The notes: generated from the sequence alone by a model not told the origin. 64,000 bases of DNA from Takakia lepidozioides (GCA_030704615.1 CM060734.1:52222042-52286041), one strand, 5' to 3'; counted from the stretch's first letter, positions 44,390 to 56,340 are shown. Translations and numbers: made by a program.

Positions 44390-45780
44390 AAACCTTCTAC
44401 AAAGTGCCCATTGAGTAGACTGTTGTGCTCTAGTAATGGTTAACTAGTAATGGTTTATTTTCAATTAATTAGGATATTTATATTTGTATTTTATTGGTAT
44501 TGAGATTTGTTTGGTTCCATGTACCAAGTGAGATAGCAAACCTCACTTCTCGCTTCACTGACACTGGTGTGTGTGCCTTATGGTGTAAAAGGGGGTTTTA
44601 ATTTTTTCCCCAAGCTACAATCCCCTTGTTCATTATTTATTTATAATTTTTTTTAAAAAAAACTCACTTGGCACGTGAAGTGGGCTTTCCCAACCTGAGG
44701 GTTGAGAAAGTTTGTCTTGTTCTAGTTAAGCCTCTCAATTTTTCTTAAAAAGAAAAAGTTTGTCTTCTTCGTCTAGTTAACCCTCTCAAAATTTCTTTTT
44801 TCTTCATAATAGTGCTTGGGAATAGTCAAACTCACAATGGGCCAATGGGGTCGTGGTGGATGGGCGGACGGGCCAAGATTTACCATCTTCATATGGAATC
44901 GAGGGAGGGAGTCAAGGATTCTGGGCGAGCAGCTAAAGCTCCAAGTCAGCCCCAAGGATCAATTTTGGAGGCATGTGTGCGCACCGAAGTGAGTAACCAT
45001 GACTTAAGGGGAGTTTACTAAAGTGAGGTGAGGGACAGAGGTCATGGTGCAATCCGAAGAAGCGAATCCATATGACTCATGGTGAATTTGACGAATAAAG
45101 AGAAGACACTAACATGATTAATAGCTTGCTAACCCAAAATGACAAACTCGTCTTCAAATCCTCTATATTGGAAGGTTACTTATTTTACTACTTTGCCCTT
45201 CTCCATATTGCACCTCCCTCACCTAACATCTTTGTTATTGAACATCTTATGAAAATAAATGGATAAATTTTCAAGTTTATTATGGATGAAAGTAGATTCC
45301 ACTACTCACAAAGAGGAGCCACGCGTAACTAGCAAAATGTGAGCTATGATTCTACGAGAGATTGGATGGCGGCAACGTTAATGTTTAAAATACATGCTAT
45401 TCTTCTTCTAGTGGGGAGGTTGAGAGTGTCGCGGGGGATTTAAATTGTGTGGGGATACCCCTGGCAGTGATGACTACAAGGTATTACCTTCCAGCCTCTT
45501 TGTCTTAGGGCTCGTTTTAGCATGACACATTTTTTGCATTTTGTTTGGAGAGCTTGATTGGGGAATCGGTCATACATATATTCCATGTAGCGGATGGTGT
45601 ATCTGTTGGTGGGGGTGGAAGGTGGTGAGTGGATTTTTAGTTGGAAACATTGATGGTTGTTTGTTTTTTTTTTTTTTTTCCTTCGCAAGAAATACCAGCC
45701 CCAACAATCCCCTTTCTAAACCATGGAGGCATCCTAATGCACGGCCATGGTTCTATTTCATAAATTGCCATGCCCCCATG
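44390..45780. other. No gene recognised
   Basis: AT-rich with short frames only. A T-tract at 45663-45680 and scattered homopolymers are present; no element ends resolved. Confidence 0.5.
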
Positions 45781-45784
45781 CATA

Positions 45785-46027
45785 TGGGATAAATATACCC
45801 TTCGCTTACAATATACCATCATGTTAGTTTATTCCTGCCATAAGGTAAGATAAATCTATGACACATTATCTGGTTATATATTAAACATGGGTATATATCT
45901 TTATACCCTTAAGGGTAGGGTAATATTTGGGTATCATATGTGGCCCAGTCCCAGTATGTACAAATCCATCTACCCAAATTATCCTGCTGGGTATATAAGG
46001 GTAGATCATGTAACACACAAAACACTG
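45785..46027 (+). mobile_element. hAT-like element, GGGTATA word class, right part
   Basis: Repeats of TATACCCTT, GGGTATATATC and TGGGTATATAAGGG end in CAAAACACTG at 46027. The next element begins after exactly eight bases (GTTTGAAC). The left end is not resolved. Confidence 0.5.
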
Positions 46028-46035
46028 GTTTGAAC

Positions 46036-46750
46036 CAGTGTTGGAAGTGTTGGGCGGATATGATAGAGTCATCTTGATATCAACAGCAGGATATCAACCA
46101 GTGTTGGGCGCGGTTTTTTTTTTTTTTTCATAACCGGCGGTTCCGGTTGTTTCGAATTTTAGGAAACTATTAACCGCGGTTGCGGTTATTAAAATTTTTA
46201 TGGCTAAATATAACCTCAGCGGCTACGGTTACTTGCAAAAACCTCAAATAACCGGCGGTTTTCATCAAATAACCGCGGGTATTGGGCGGTTTTTTAAGAG
46301 GTTTTTTGCTCGGTTATTTGAATGCGTGACCTCCGTCGGTTCCTAACTGGACCGGTTACTTCATTTTTTCACCTCCGCCGGTCATATATATATATAACCG
46401 GATAGGTAACCGCCGGGTATTAGAGAGAAATTCAAATAACCGCCCAACACTGATATCAACCCGGATATCAATGTATGGGACTTGGGAACGGCATTTTTTT
46501 GGGTATCCAGGTTAGATGCATAACCGGCGGATATGAAAATACGAAAAAATAAAAAAAATAAATAAATCATATACCCAGTGTAATACCCGGCAGATATCCA
46601 GCCAATATCCGTCAATACCTGGCGGATCTCCTCCCTAAACTTAATAACTGGATGCATACCTGGATCCACTCTTTGTCATGATGGTAAAACCCGGATATCT
46701 AAAACCAAAACCGGCGTATATGTCAAAAAGGTATAGATCCGCCAACACTG
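46036..46750 (+). mobile_element. hAT-like element, GGATATCC word class, split by a nested element
   Basis: Left end CAGTGTTGGAAGTGTTGGGC with GGATATG, right end GATCCGCCAACACTG. The interior repeats GGATATC / GATATCC words (CAGGATATCAACC, CCCGGATATCAATG, CGGCAGATATCCAGCC). A different element occupies 46099-46452. Its own flanks (GTTTGAAC, GTTATTTT) do not match well. Confidence 0.75.
46099..46452 (+). mobile_element. hAT-type MITE with perfect 8-bp target duplication, AACCGG word class
   Basis: 354 bp from CAGTGTTGGGCGCGGTT to AACCGCCCAACACTG, flanked by ATATCAAC at 46091-46098 and 46453-46460. The perfect 8-bp duplication and CAGTG...CACTG ends identify the hAT superfamily. The interior is AACCGG/CCGGTT words with AT spacers, at least twelve times. 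Confidence 0.93.
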
Positions 46751-46759
46751 GTTATTTTG

Positions 46760-47700
46760 CATAGGCTAGGGAGGTGGGACGTGGGGCCTTGTGCCATGGC
46801 GGATGGCGGCTGGGCCTGCTCTCTCTTTTGTAAGGAGTCGGATCGGCCCCACCATTCCAAGGTAGAAACACCCAAATGTGTGCACTTAAGCAATATGACC
46901 CATAGGGCTCGGTGCAGCGAAGAGGAAATAATATGGTTGGATTAGCAATTCAACGAACAGGGCCTCATGTAAATTTCCAAAATTTTAGAGGCAAGTGGTC
47001 AATTGATATGAATTATCAAAGTGGTGGTACATAACTTCCTATGTCTGTGCAGTAGACCCACCTAATGCTCACCCAAATTATATCTAATCTAAAACCTACT
47101 CATGCCTCATATGCACAACTTGTGCATCTGAAAACATGCCATGTGTAAGCAATTAATAACCACCTTTAGACCTGCCAATGGCCTGGCCTGACATCTACAA
47201 TGGTATCGTAGGCATGCAAACTCAAAGCAACAATGGCATCAAGACTGAACACCTACAATACGAAGTCTGTCCATGATGGTTCCCAAAAGTCATCAAACAT
47301 GGATGAAATATTAAGCCCCTGTAATTGTATTCTTATCCTTGTTGGAACACAAAGCAATTCATTCCCCGTCACGTCCATTCTCTCTTCTAACGTGGGTCCC
47401 ATTCGCAGTATCATGGCCATTCTAGATAAGCTGCCTCTCTAGTCTTCCATTTTGCTTCTGAGCTCCCACTTAGCATTTCCAGGCAAGCTATATTGGAGAC
47501 ATGTGTAATGTTACTTTCAACTTTTCAAGGTGTTTATTTATGTGAAATCATGCTTGCAGGTACCAGTTTCCAATGTCCCTAGCTTATGTGCTCGTTTACA
47601 ACGTGAAACACTATAGCAAACAACTCTCAAACGTAAAAATACTGTATTCTGTACACTGGACTTTTGTAGCACACATGCATAGCTGAGGAGATTTGTAGAA
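46760..47700. other. No gene recognised
   Basis: Short frames only, no element ends and no tandem repeats seen. Confidence 0.5.
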
Positions 47701-47724
47701 AAGTGAGAGTGGTCCCCCCTGTTA

Positions 47725-48010
47725 TCACTTGGTGAGTGCAGATGGTAGAGAGCGGTGGGCCCCTTCTTATATTTGGTGAGTGCAGATGGTACACAGTGAG
47801 CAGTTGGCCCCTCCTTACTGACTGCAGATATTAACTTAGTAACGTAAGTTAGACAGTGAGTCGGGCCCTCTTTACTTACACAAGGTGACTGCAGCTGGTA
47901 GCTAACTTAGAAAGTGAGCCCCCTCGAGCTCTTTACATTTGGTGACTGCAGATGGTCGAAAGTAAGTAGGCTCGGCACCTTGTTATACTTGCTGTGTGAT
48001 TTCAAATGGT
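47725..48010 (+). repeat. Degenerate tandem repeat, five copies at 44-65 bp spacing
   Basis: The core TTGGTGAGTGCAGATGGTA or GGTGACTGCAGATGGT recurs near 47730, 47774, 47818, 47885 and 47940, each followed by AGTGAG and GGGCCCCTT-like sequence. Confidence 0.75.
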
Positions 48011-48394
48011 TGCTGGAAGGAATTCGAATTGCGCAGCCTTGCTCATTAAATGAAGCAGCCGTCGTGGTATTTTGAAACAAAATCCGCCCCAAATCTGCCC
48101 TATGCCTGCTCTTTAGGTGATTAATTAAGTGCAAATCGTGATTACAATAATATATTTGATTTGTTCAAAACCGTGCAGTTATAAATCCAGTAAGGACATG
48201 GATGTGTACACGTTCAGTTGTAAAACCACCTATCTGTAGGTAACTCTGGCCATTGGTAGACCTTAAATAAATCACTTGATTCTATCCATCCATTCAAGGA
48301 CCTATGAAGTCACTTTTATACACAAAAATAGGGGTCCATTCAAGGTCACGCTCATATAAGTTGTAAGTAAGCCTAGGGAGGTCTGTAGTTCCTA

Positions 48395-48960
48395 GCTATT
48401 TTTAATATCTGCCGCCTGGTCAGGATACTTGCCAAATTAGAGAGGACTATATAGGGCGGATATGAATATTAAAATACTTTGAACTTCTAATATCCGTCGC
48501 TTATGAAAAATAGGATTTTTCTAAAATTTCCCGGATATAAATAAGTCCAGATATTCATATTACAATATTTGGCGGTTATGGATTAATTTGGATATTAAAT
48601 CCGCATATATCTATAATATTATTAATTTTCACATTTTTAAATAATTTTATATAATATAGAATATAAAATGAGATGATAAGTTAATCAAATGTGACTTTTA
48701 TTTTTATATTTTAAAAAAATGGAGGAAGGCCTATATATCATTTTTCTTTCTTTTTTTAAGAAAATAACGTTCTATGTTAATGAATTAAGTGTTTAATGTA
48801 TCCGGTTGAGATCTGGTGATTGGCCCAGATATCCGGATGTAATCCGGATATTAGCCCTTTATCGGACCCACCATTTTAGACTAGCTTAATATGTTGATAA
48901 TCCCACGCTTGGAAAATTTTAGAAAAAAAATCAATATTGGTCACCACTGGTATCATTGGA
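48395..48960 (+). mobile_element. Degenerate hAT-like element, GGATATCC word class
   Basis: GGGCGGATATGAATATT, CCCGGATATAAAT, GCCCAGATATCCGGATG and AATCCGGATATTAGCC recur through an otherwise AT-rich stretch, as in the element at 46036-46750. Ends are not resolved. Confidence 0.45.
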
Positions 48961-49769
48961 GCATAAAACATAAACACTCGTGCCTAGCGGGTCTCACAAA
49001 ACACAATGTCCTCTAACACCATTTTGAATCCCAAATGTACGAGTGGCTTACCACCCCCTCTTGCTCCTTAGCATATTGTGTCTTCATGCTTACGGCTTCC
49101 ATTGCATTCCACTTTCGTTAGTCCATTTTTGGCAAATACCATTGATCCATTACAATAGTTTACTCTACCCATCAAGGTTTATGTTTATCAGACTAAGTTA
49201 TGGTCCAAGTTATGGTCCGTAAAGCTTCCTACCAGAGTGATGAGAGTGATTAGAGGGCCGGGAGTGACTTGGAGAGGAACCAGCAGTGAATATTGCACGA
49301 TCACCCAGCGAATGAGTCCCGGCATTTCATACGGCCATGTGTGTGGTCTGCTTGGTCCCACCGGGCCGCTGATCCCCTAGCTGATGAGCCTTGCCGCACC
49401 CTCATGTGCTGAGTACTTGAGGCTGGTAGATCTACACCAGTGTTGTGCGGGTTAGTTCCTTTAAAGGAACCTGCCGGGTCTGGGGGTTATTTTTTGGAAC
49501 CAAGTTGGGGTCTGGATCCGGGTTTTTGAAATTTGAAAAATCCGGGTCCGGGTTCAGGTAGTTGCTGGAAAATTTTAGTGGGTTCACGGGTTCGGATCCT
49601 AATTAATTCATTAAATAACTTATTAAAAAAATTATTAGTGGCTGGAAAAAAACACAAAATCTTAATTGTGAATTTTATTTTAAGATATATTCCTTCAAAA
49701 TGTACCATGAATATGTATGGCTCATTTATTATCTACAAGCATGATGAGGCAAGAATTGAAATAGAATTT

Positions 49770-49850
49770 GAGTTCCACTCACAACCACTTTTGAGGTGGT
49801 ATGTGTCGATGGTATCTACCCATTACCACTAGGCTACAACTTGGTTGTTG
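49770..49850 (-). repeat. tRNA-derived SINE, family B, copy 2
   Basis: On the minus strand AACCAAGTTGTAGCCTAGTG and GGTAATGGGTA carry the box-A region; CCACCTCAAAAGTGGTTGTG leads to a degenerate box B. It aligns with 53560-53640. Confidence 0.6.
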
Positions 49851-50489
49851 AGATGGCCTACCTTGAGTGGGTGGGGGCAGGGTTTTTTTTATTTGCGATT
49901 TTTTGCCATTTGGCCGCCTGAAAATCCCCTTGGCGAATGCAAATAAAGGGAAAAAGCCGTCCAAATAAGGCAGTTTTTGCCAAAAACTTGGGGGTCTCAA
50001 AAAGTCCTCGCCTGTGGCAGGGGCAGCACAGATGTAGCCATGGCAGGCCCCATGTAGGATGATCAGACGAGCCAGATGAGGAGTGGGTTTAGGATTGTGG
50101 GGCCGCCTCCGTTTCCCATGGAGATGCTCGTCGTCTGTCTTGCCAGAACTATACACCTCATTTGTACCAATTAGCCTATGGTTTTCACATAGAAATAGTT
50201 CCATTCATCGATTATGGCTTTCAACCAACTTCGCCTTCTATTGCTCATCAACATCCATTTGATTCGCAAAATATGGCAAGAGTGGAAATACATGTAGCCT
50301 ATCAATTCGAGGAAAATTAACTACAGTGGGCCACTTGCACTACCCTACACCCAATATATATAGCCACTCGTACCCCTCTTCAAAATCCTTAAAAAGAAAC
50401 CTTGTGGGGGCTGGCTGCTGCAGCCCTCCTCCTCCCTCCATACAAATTGCGAAACAAACCATCTTAGGTGGACCCCACATGTCCCACCC

Positions 50490-50780
50490 TAAACAAACAA
50501 GCCTAAAATGGCTATGGGATCTCTTGCTTTGACAAGGAGGTGAGAAAGGGCATGACTCAGCACAACACACCAATCAGAGCCTTGACACGGTGTAAGGTTC
50601 TTTGACCACATTTTCTCGATTGATTTGAATATGTTGCAAAGTTGTTCTCTACAAAGAGCCCACAAAACACCAAATGCGAAGAGAGGAGAGGAGTTGTACT
50701 TGATCCAGAGTTGTACTTGATCCAGTGAGGCAGAAGAGGCTGCTCTCAATGTCTCTGCGCAAGTATAGGTGAGTCTCATT
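50490..50780 (-). repeat. LINE-derived fragment
   Basis: Minus-strand frame reads SSPLFAFGVLWALCREQLCN and IFKSIEKMWSKNLTPCQGSD, resembling the region downstream of zf-RVT in plant LINE open frames (FxxGVLWALWRERN). Shared in part with 30440-30625. Confidence 0.55.
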
Positions 50781-51034
50781 TTAATTTTCTAAGAATTTTA
50801 TACATGTTTATTAAAATTAAAACCTGGACTCCACCCGCTACACCAGCCTGCGGGCAGTGGCTACAACGGGGTTTTGGACCTAGTAGGCGGGTCCCATTTA
50901 AAAAAATTGAACCTGGATCAAGGTCATGAGTTTCTGGTGATGACACAGGTCCGAGTACGGATCGGGATAACCCGGACCCTAACCGACCGGGTACCCAGGG
51001 TCAAAACCCGGACTTGCAAAACATTGATCTAGAC

Positions 51035-51790
51035 CTCAAACACCTAAGTGTGTCAAGGCCATGGTGTTTTTGGTCTAGCTCAAGTATCATAGTAAAACAT
51101 GAAAACCTCCCCTAGAAATTTTCTTGGTTAAAAATTGTTACCTTCTCAAACAGGAAGTTTTCATCCTAATAGGAGGTGCACCTTAAATTTGGCCTAAGAC
51201 ACCATGGCCGTAGGGTCATAAAATGGCGAAAGGGGGTAGGTTGGTTTTGGGGAAAGGCAGCTGATGAGGTCCTTTCGCTATTTAAGAATGCATGAACGAC
51301 TAGGGTGGTATAGAGAACCTTCATGCAAAGTGATCATAATCATGATTTAAGACTACCTAGAGATGAGCTAGTTGATGCGTTAAAAAATAGAATCCTTCAA
51401 CTTAATGGTCAAAGCTCAGTTTGACAACGATCTTTTTTTCTTCTTCTTGAAATTAAGAAAAGAGGAGGAAGATTAGACCAAAATTCCAAAAATTGAGATA
51501 AGCTGCTTTGTATGTGAAATCTAGAGGTAGATTGTCATGGTTTGGCTTCTTATCCAAGTAAGCCCATGAGGTGATATTTGCTTTCTAATTCCTCTTGTAA
51601 GTTATAAGTGCAGACTAACATTACATAGTGCAATGTCTTGTCCAAAAAATTTGGCATTTTGAAAAGTTTTGAGCCCTAGATGTTGTTTTCAAGATTGCTC
51701 ACTTGCCCTGCCACATAGGCATGTCAACGCTGGACTTCCAGACCCCTGGCACTCTGAAAATTCTAGGGAGCAAAGCATGTATTCTTTCAG
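51035..51790. other. No gene recognised
   Basis: No frame above 60 codons with coding character and no element ends. Confidence 0.5.
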
Positions 51791-51796
51791 GGCGTT

Positions 51797-53095
51797 TTTT
51801 TTTTTTTTTTAATGGAAGACAAAACTTGTATAATCAAATTAGGTAATCGAGGAAAAAATAACCTTAAGAGGGCCATCAGGCAAAAACAATCGTGGGGAAC
51901 CTCCCTGATCAATGTTATGGGGAGCAAAGTGACATCAATCATAGTTCATTGATATTGCAAGACCAACTGCTAAGAACCAGACTAAAAAGAGACAGTCAGG
52001 GTCATAAATCTTGGAAATTAATCTGTCATTTATGAACCCAGACAAGAGGATGACAAGCCAAAGAGAAGAAGGGGGCAGCAATGAGATCTACAAAGCCCCC
52101 CCTAGAACGCAATGGCTCGAAATTGAGACGAGCCTTAATTTTAGGCCTATTCTTTCGATGTTTCCAATTAATACCCTCTTCGATCTGCAAGGGAGATGGC
52201 CAGGAACTAGACTGACCACCATTGGTCGGGGACTGCCGGAGAGAAAGCACATTGTTCACCATTTCTTGAGCAGATGAAGTCACCTTATCCCCATGAAGAG
52301 TCGAATTGTTGAAGTAGCTTGAACCGTTTTTCCTAAGAACATCTATATAGAATTGCCAACAAACATCCCCATGGTTTTCTCCCCTCAACCCATAGATCAT
52401 AAAAGATCTTCCTAAGCACCCCCTTCACACAAGGATATTATTCATTATCATACCAGTGGCACATCTCATCTTCCAGATCCAGAGTGCAAGAGAGCGAAGG
52501 GAGGACCAGACTTGACACTAATGCCAAATCTTCCCATTCTGCAAATTCAACAAATGAATTGAAATGGACATTGAAAGCACAATCTTCCACACAGCATAGA
52601 AGGCATAGATCTTAGACCAAATAGCTTCCGCAAACACCAATGGAACAAAGGTTCTAACATTTCATCAGCACCAAGCGAGCACAACTTACAGCAAAGAGGG
52701 GGATCATAAATTTGTGTACCGAAAGGCAAAATTATGTGAGTCAACTTCCAGAAGAAGCCAGAGAGCTTAGAGGAGCGGTGCTTCAGCCAAACGTCCTTCC
52801 AGCCAGCAGCCCATTCAGAAGCATTAGAAACCAAACCATGTCATTTTCTACTCCATTTATGAGGAAGAGGGAGGGAGGGGTTTAGAAGAGAATACCCAAG
52901 ATTCACAGAGTAGGCAAAAAAAGGGTCTTTTTTGTGACACATCCACCTCCATTCACCAAGATCAAATGGAAGGACGTCCGAAAAGGGTAGTTCCATGAAC
53001 CATAGGAGTTCTAACTTTGAAATCCATGCCTCCCGGCAAAAAAAAAAGAGCTTTACGATATTGGCCCAAAGATGGACTCAACAACTCCAATACGA
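51797..53095 (-). mobile_element. 5'-truncated LINE with zf-RVT domain and A-tail
   Basis: A T-run at 51797-51812 is the A-tail on the minus strand. Frame 52547-52834 reads SSKLSGFFWKLTHIILPFGT, YDPPLCCKLCSLGADEMLEP and LFHWC, a zf-RVT domain (W..TH..LP.G, C..C...E...H.F..C, with H changed to P). Frame 52026-52400 gives a downstream part (ENHGDVCWQFYIDVLRKNG). The reverse transcriptase domain is missing, so the copy is 5'-truncated. Confidence 0.82.
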
Positions 53096-53109
53096 AGCAG
53101 GGAGGGAAG

Positions 53110-53375
53110 CTAGGTCATGAGCCCAGCCCCATGAGCCTGGGAGCTGGGCTCACGGTTTATCCAACCATGAGCCTAGGGTTTGCAGTGTAGTAGAGCCCTA
53201 TACCCGAGGACATGACAATGTGGGCCTATTACCGTTAGAAAGACCATTATGAGCAGAAATGGAACACTGAAAAATGAGGAGTAGAAAAAACCCTATGCCT
53301 AGACCTAAACCTAAAACATAAACCCTAACACTAAGTTAAACCCCCAAACCCTGACACCAACCCATAACCCAAGAG
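53110..53375 (+). repeat. GAGCC cluster and AAACCCTA-like tract
   Basis: 53110-53175 repeats ATGAGCC and GGGCTCACGG. 53285-53375 is a loose series of AAACCCTA-like words (CCTAAACCTAAAAC, ATAAACCCTAACAC), telomere-like but degenerate. Confidence 0.5.
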
Positions 53376-53519
53376 CCCTACGACCCCAGGCGTTTAAGAG
53401 CACCAGGGAGAGGGAGAGAGAAAGAATGAGAGCTCCTTTGAGTCCACATTTTCTGTTGGAGCTCCTTTACAGACACCTCAGACAGGAAGTGTAAATTATG
53501 GTGTTTCTTGACCCCAAAG

Positions 53520-53640
53520 ACCTACTGCCTTCGCATGAAGGTGGGACACCTTTGTGACACCACTCGGTGGAATGAACCCACAACCACTTTTGAGGTGGTA
53601 TATGCCCATTACCACTGGGCTACAACTTGGTTGTCAGAGA
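53520..53640 (-). repeat. tRNA-derived SINE, family B, copy 3
   Basis: On the minus strand AACCAAGTTGTAGCCCAGTG then GTAATGGGCATATACC (box A region), GTTGTGGGTTCATTCC (box B) and GTGGTGTCACAAAGGTGTCC. This is the best preserved copy of the family. Confidence 0.7.
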
Positions 53641-53644
53641 GCTG

Positions 53645-54160
53645 AACAGTATACAGCTAAGAGGCTATTGAGAGTATAAACACCAATGGAAGAAGCCTAT
53701 GCCTATCTTAAGAGGAGAGGATTGTCAGGAGACTACTTGAAGCTGAAAACTATCTATATATGGTAGCTGAGTTTAGAAGCACCCCACATTTGTGGGATTG
53801 AGTGGATTGCAATGGCTATTGTCTCTTATGGAGGTGGGACCTATATCTCACCATCTAAATGCATTCTAGTTTGTGGTTTAGTTATCTTTCCAACCTATGC
53901 TTATTTATGATGAACGCACCGAGGAAGTGACGTATGGTGGTGACAGGTTTTGTCTTCAGGACGTGGTGATTGTGTGCTGTGAGAGTTTCAGATTGTTGTG
54001 AAGTGTGTAAGAACCGTGGGTATTATGTAACCACGTCCGTGTTTCTCATGGAGAGGATTGATGGGTGTATTTATCAGGTTAGACTCTAGAGTGCATTGTT
54101 TGTTTTCGGTATCCTTCGCATCAATATGTGAATTCTATATAGTCAATGATGATGTTTTGG
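53645..54160. other. No gene recognised
   Basis: Ordinary AT-rich sequence with short frames only. Confidence 0.5.
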
Positions 54161-54184
54161 TAGGTGTCATGGGTTGATATCGGA

Positions 54185-54490
54185 TATCACTGTTGAGCAG
54201 GTATTGAATTTTTATTTACCCTCAGGATAAGGATAACCTGAATTTTGAAAAAGATTATCCGCTGGGTCATGAAGGTATTGTTATATTTCAAATGAAGAGG
54301 AAGGTCGGTTCCCATCAATGCACATTCGTAGAACACACCGGCTGAGGGTATAATAGGGTACTATCAAAATATAACATGAGGGTAAGGTTATTTAAATGGG
54401 TCCAGGTAATTTGGTATGCCCACCGGATAAATACAGGTTTAAGGGTAGGATAAATAAATTGCACTAGGGTAGAGAAGCACTCTTCATGGC
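54185..54490 (+). mobile_element. Possible hAT-like element remnant, GGATAA/GGGTA words
   Basis: CACTGTTGAGCAGGTATTG resembles the CAGTGTTG-GCGGGTA terminus. It is followed by TTTACCCTCAGGATAAGG, GATTATCCGCTGGG, GAGGGTATAATAGGG and CACCGGATAAATAC. The right end is not clear. Confidence 0.4.
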
Positions 54491-54556
54491 GCAGGAAAAT
54501 GGGTAAATATAATAACTTTTTGTGCTTTTAACCTATGAGATCATGCAAGACTTTAA

Positions 54557-55394
54557 CCCCTAATGGACGAGGCGACCCATTTCGGGTCGCGTCAGGGTCA
54601 TGTCAAAAATCATCCACAATGGCAAATCATTGGATGACCTTGGATGAAAAAACTTTCTGAACGAAAGTTGTGCACCTTGATGTCATGCACCTGCCCATCT
54701 GTATGGCACCCTAAAATAATGAAAGCCCTGCCGTCAGTAATTTTTTTAGTGTGCAAGGGTGCCCAAAATTGGTTGTCCAGCAGGTTTGACTTAGTGACGT
54801 GGCAGGCTGAAGGGGTGACAACAAGGCAAAAGTACAAATGGAAACAAATGCAAATCTCTGCCTGAATTTTGTTAGAAATCTGAATTTCTTTTTGGAGGTA
54901 GTAGTTCATCATTCAAGGAACACTTTCAATTGTGATTCCAAGGAAATTTCAACCCCCTAAGCCTGAAATACATGTCATTTGAGCTTCATGGTGTATTTTT
55001 GACCCCCCTGTTTTTCCAGACAAAGCAACCTTATCAAGATTTTAGAATTCTGCTTTGAAATTTTGGGGCAACGTGCTTTAGGTGCCACATAATTGGAATC
55101 TGGATGGGGTCTTGCGAGGAAAAAATATTTTGTCGATCCAATTTCCTGGTCAAACCATTTTTCCACTCTAAATTTGGAGTGTACCCCAAATTTTGGGCTT
55201 GCAAATTTCTTAGAATCTTCCAAACGACACGGTGGAATGAGCTGAAATTTTCACAGAAGCTGGATGAAGTAGGTAGCCTCCCATTCATACGGTTCATCCC
55301 TGTGGATGTTAGTTTCCTGACAGATATACCCTCATCCGTGAGGGTATATCCTGTTTTGGTGGGGGCCCACCAAAAACTGCCTCGTCCATTAGGG
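54557..55394. mobile_element. piggyBac-type non-autonomous element at TTAA
   Basis: 838 bp flanked by TTAA (54553-54556 and 55395-55398). Terminal inverted repeats CCCTAATGGACGAGGC and GCCTCGTCCATTAGGG are perfect over 16 bp. Subterminal palindromes are CGACCCATTTCGGGTCG on the left and ATACCCTCATCCGTGAGGGTAT on the right. No transposase is present. The interior matches the truncated copy at 17.2 kb, and the ends match those at 28.09 and 43.72 kb, so a piggyBac source was active in this genome. Confidence 0.9.
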
Positions 55395-55399
55395 TTAAC

Positions 55400-56340
55400 A
55401 GAAAGCTCTTAAGATAACACAACTTTTCTTAGTTGAAAGTTAAACGAGATTCTGACTTTATCTGCTATTAAAAGTGGATAGAAGTAGAGGATGTCGGTGT
55501 CGGCCTGTGGCACACCTTGTTCCTATCATGACTCATTCATATCTCATTAATATCTTTTCTACCTGAGATGGTAACCAAAAAACAAACCAAAAATACCATT
55601 GGAAAGCACTTAATATGGCTTATCTTTTTGTAGTTGGAGAAATTTTCTAGTAGAGACATCTACCTCTAGCAATGTAAGGATAAAACAAGTGGGCCCATCA
55701 TGTAGTATTTTGTAGTTGGAACAAATTCCAGTAAAATTCATCTACCTAGGATAATTTGAGTGTAAAGTGATTTCATGAATGGTGTAGTGTAGTTCATTCC
55801 TCTTTGGGTAAGCTTGCTGGCCTATCATGGCGCACCCCACCTAACACGTTCCAAAAATGGGCATACTTTCTTGCACCATTGGTGCACTTTGAGCGCCACT
55901 ATGGGGCACATGCGCCAAGAACGGTGCTTCTACCCTAGTACCTCCCAGTGTTGTTTTTCTTGGCAAAAAATCACCAAATGGCGACCTCAAAACATTAAAA
56001 TAGAATATTCTGTCATAAATTCCCAATTTTTTCATGGATGAAATCGTCAAACTTCTACAAGGAAAAAAAAAGGATGAATTCGCCAAATGTGGATGATATA
56101 AATGGATGAAAGTACAGAGGAGGATGATGCTATCCAAATTTTCAATGCATGAACAGAATATATAGCTATTTCTTGTAGCCACTCTATTTAAGAAAAAAAT
56201 CACTGTTACCTCCATAGTGCTATGGATTGCTTTGGGATTTGTGATATGTCGTTGAGGTACAATTGAATGTGCAAGGGAGCCAAGGCCACCTGGGCACAAG
56301 AACATAAGTCAGCAAGCCTATTACCTGATTCCTTTAGGCC
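55400..56340. other. No gene recognised
   Basis: A 154-residue minus-strand frame (55841-56305) has no recognisable domain and no matching splice context. Confidence 0.5.

Larger units (their letters stand above)
49438..51026 (+). mobile_element. hAT-like element, GGGTCCGGGT word class, copy 2
   Basis: Starts CAGTGTTGTGCGGGTTAG and ends CCCGGACTTGCAAAACATTG. Flanks ATCTACAC (49430-49437) and ATCTAGAC (51027-51034) agree at seven of eight bases, fitting an old 8-bp duplication. Words such as GGATCCGGGTTTTTG and CCGGGTCCGGGTTC fill both ends. The 1.6-kb body holds a SINE (49770-49850) and a LINE piece (50490-50780) but no transposase. Confidence 0.8.

Noticed and set aside
55841-56305. 154-residue minus-strand frame
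   Set aside because: Composition looks like random AT-rich sequence and no domain could be recognised.
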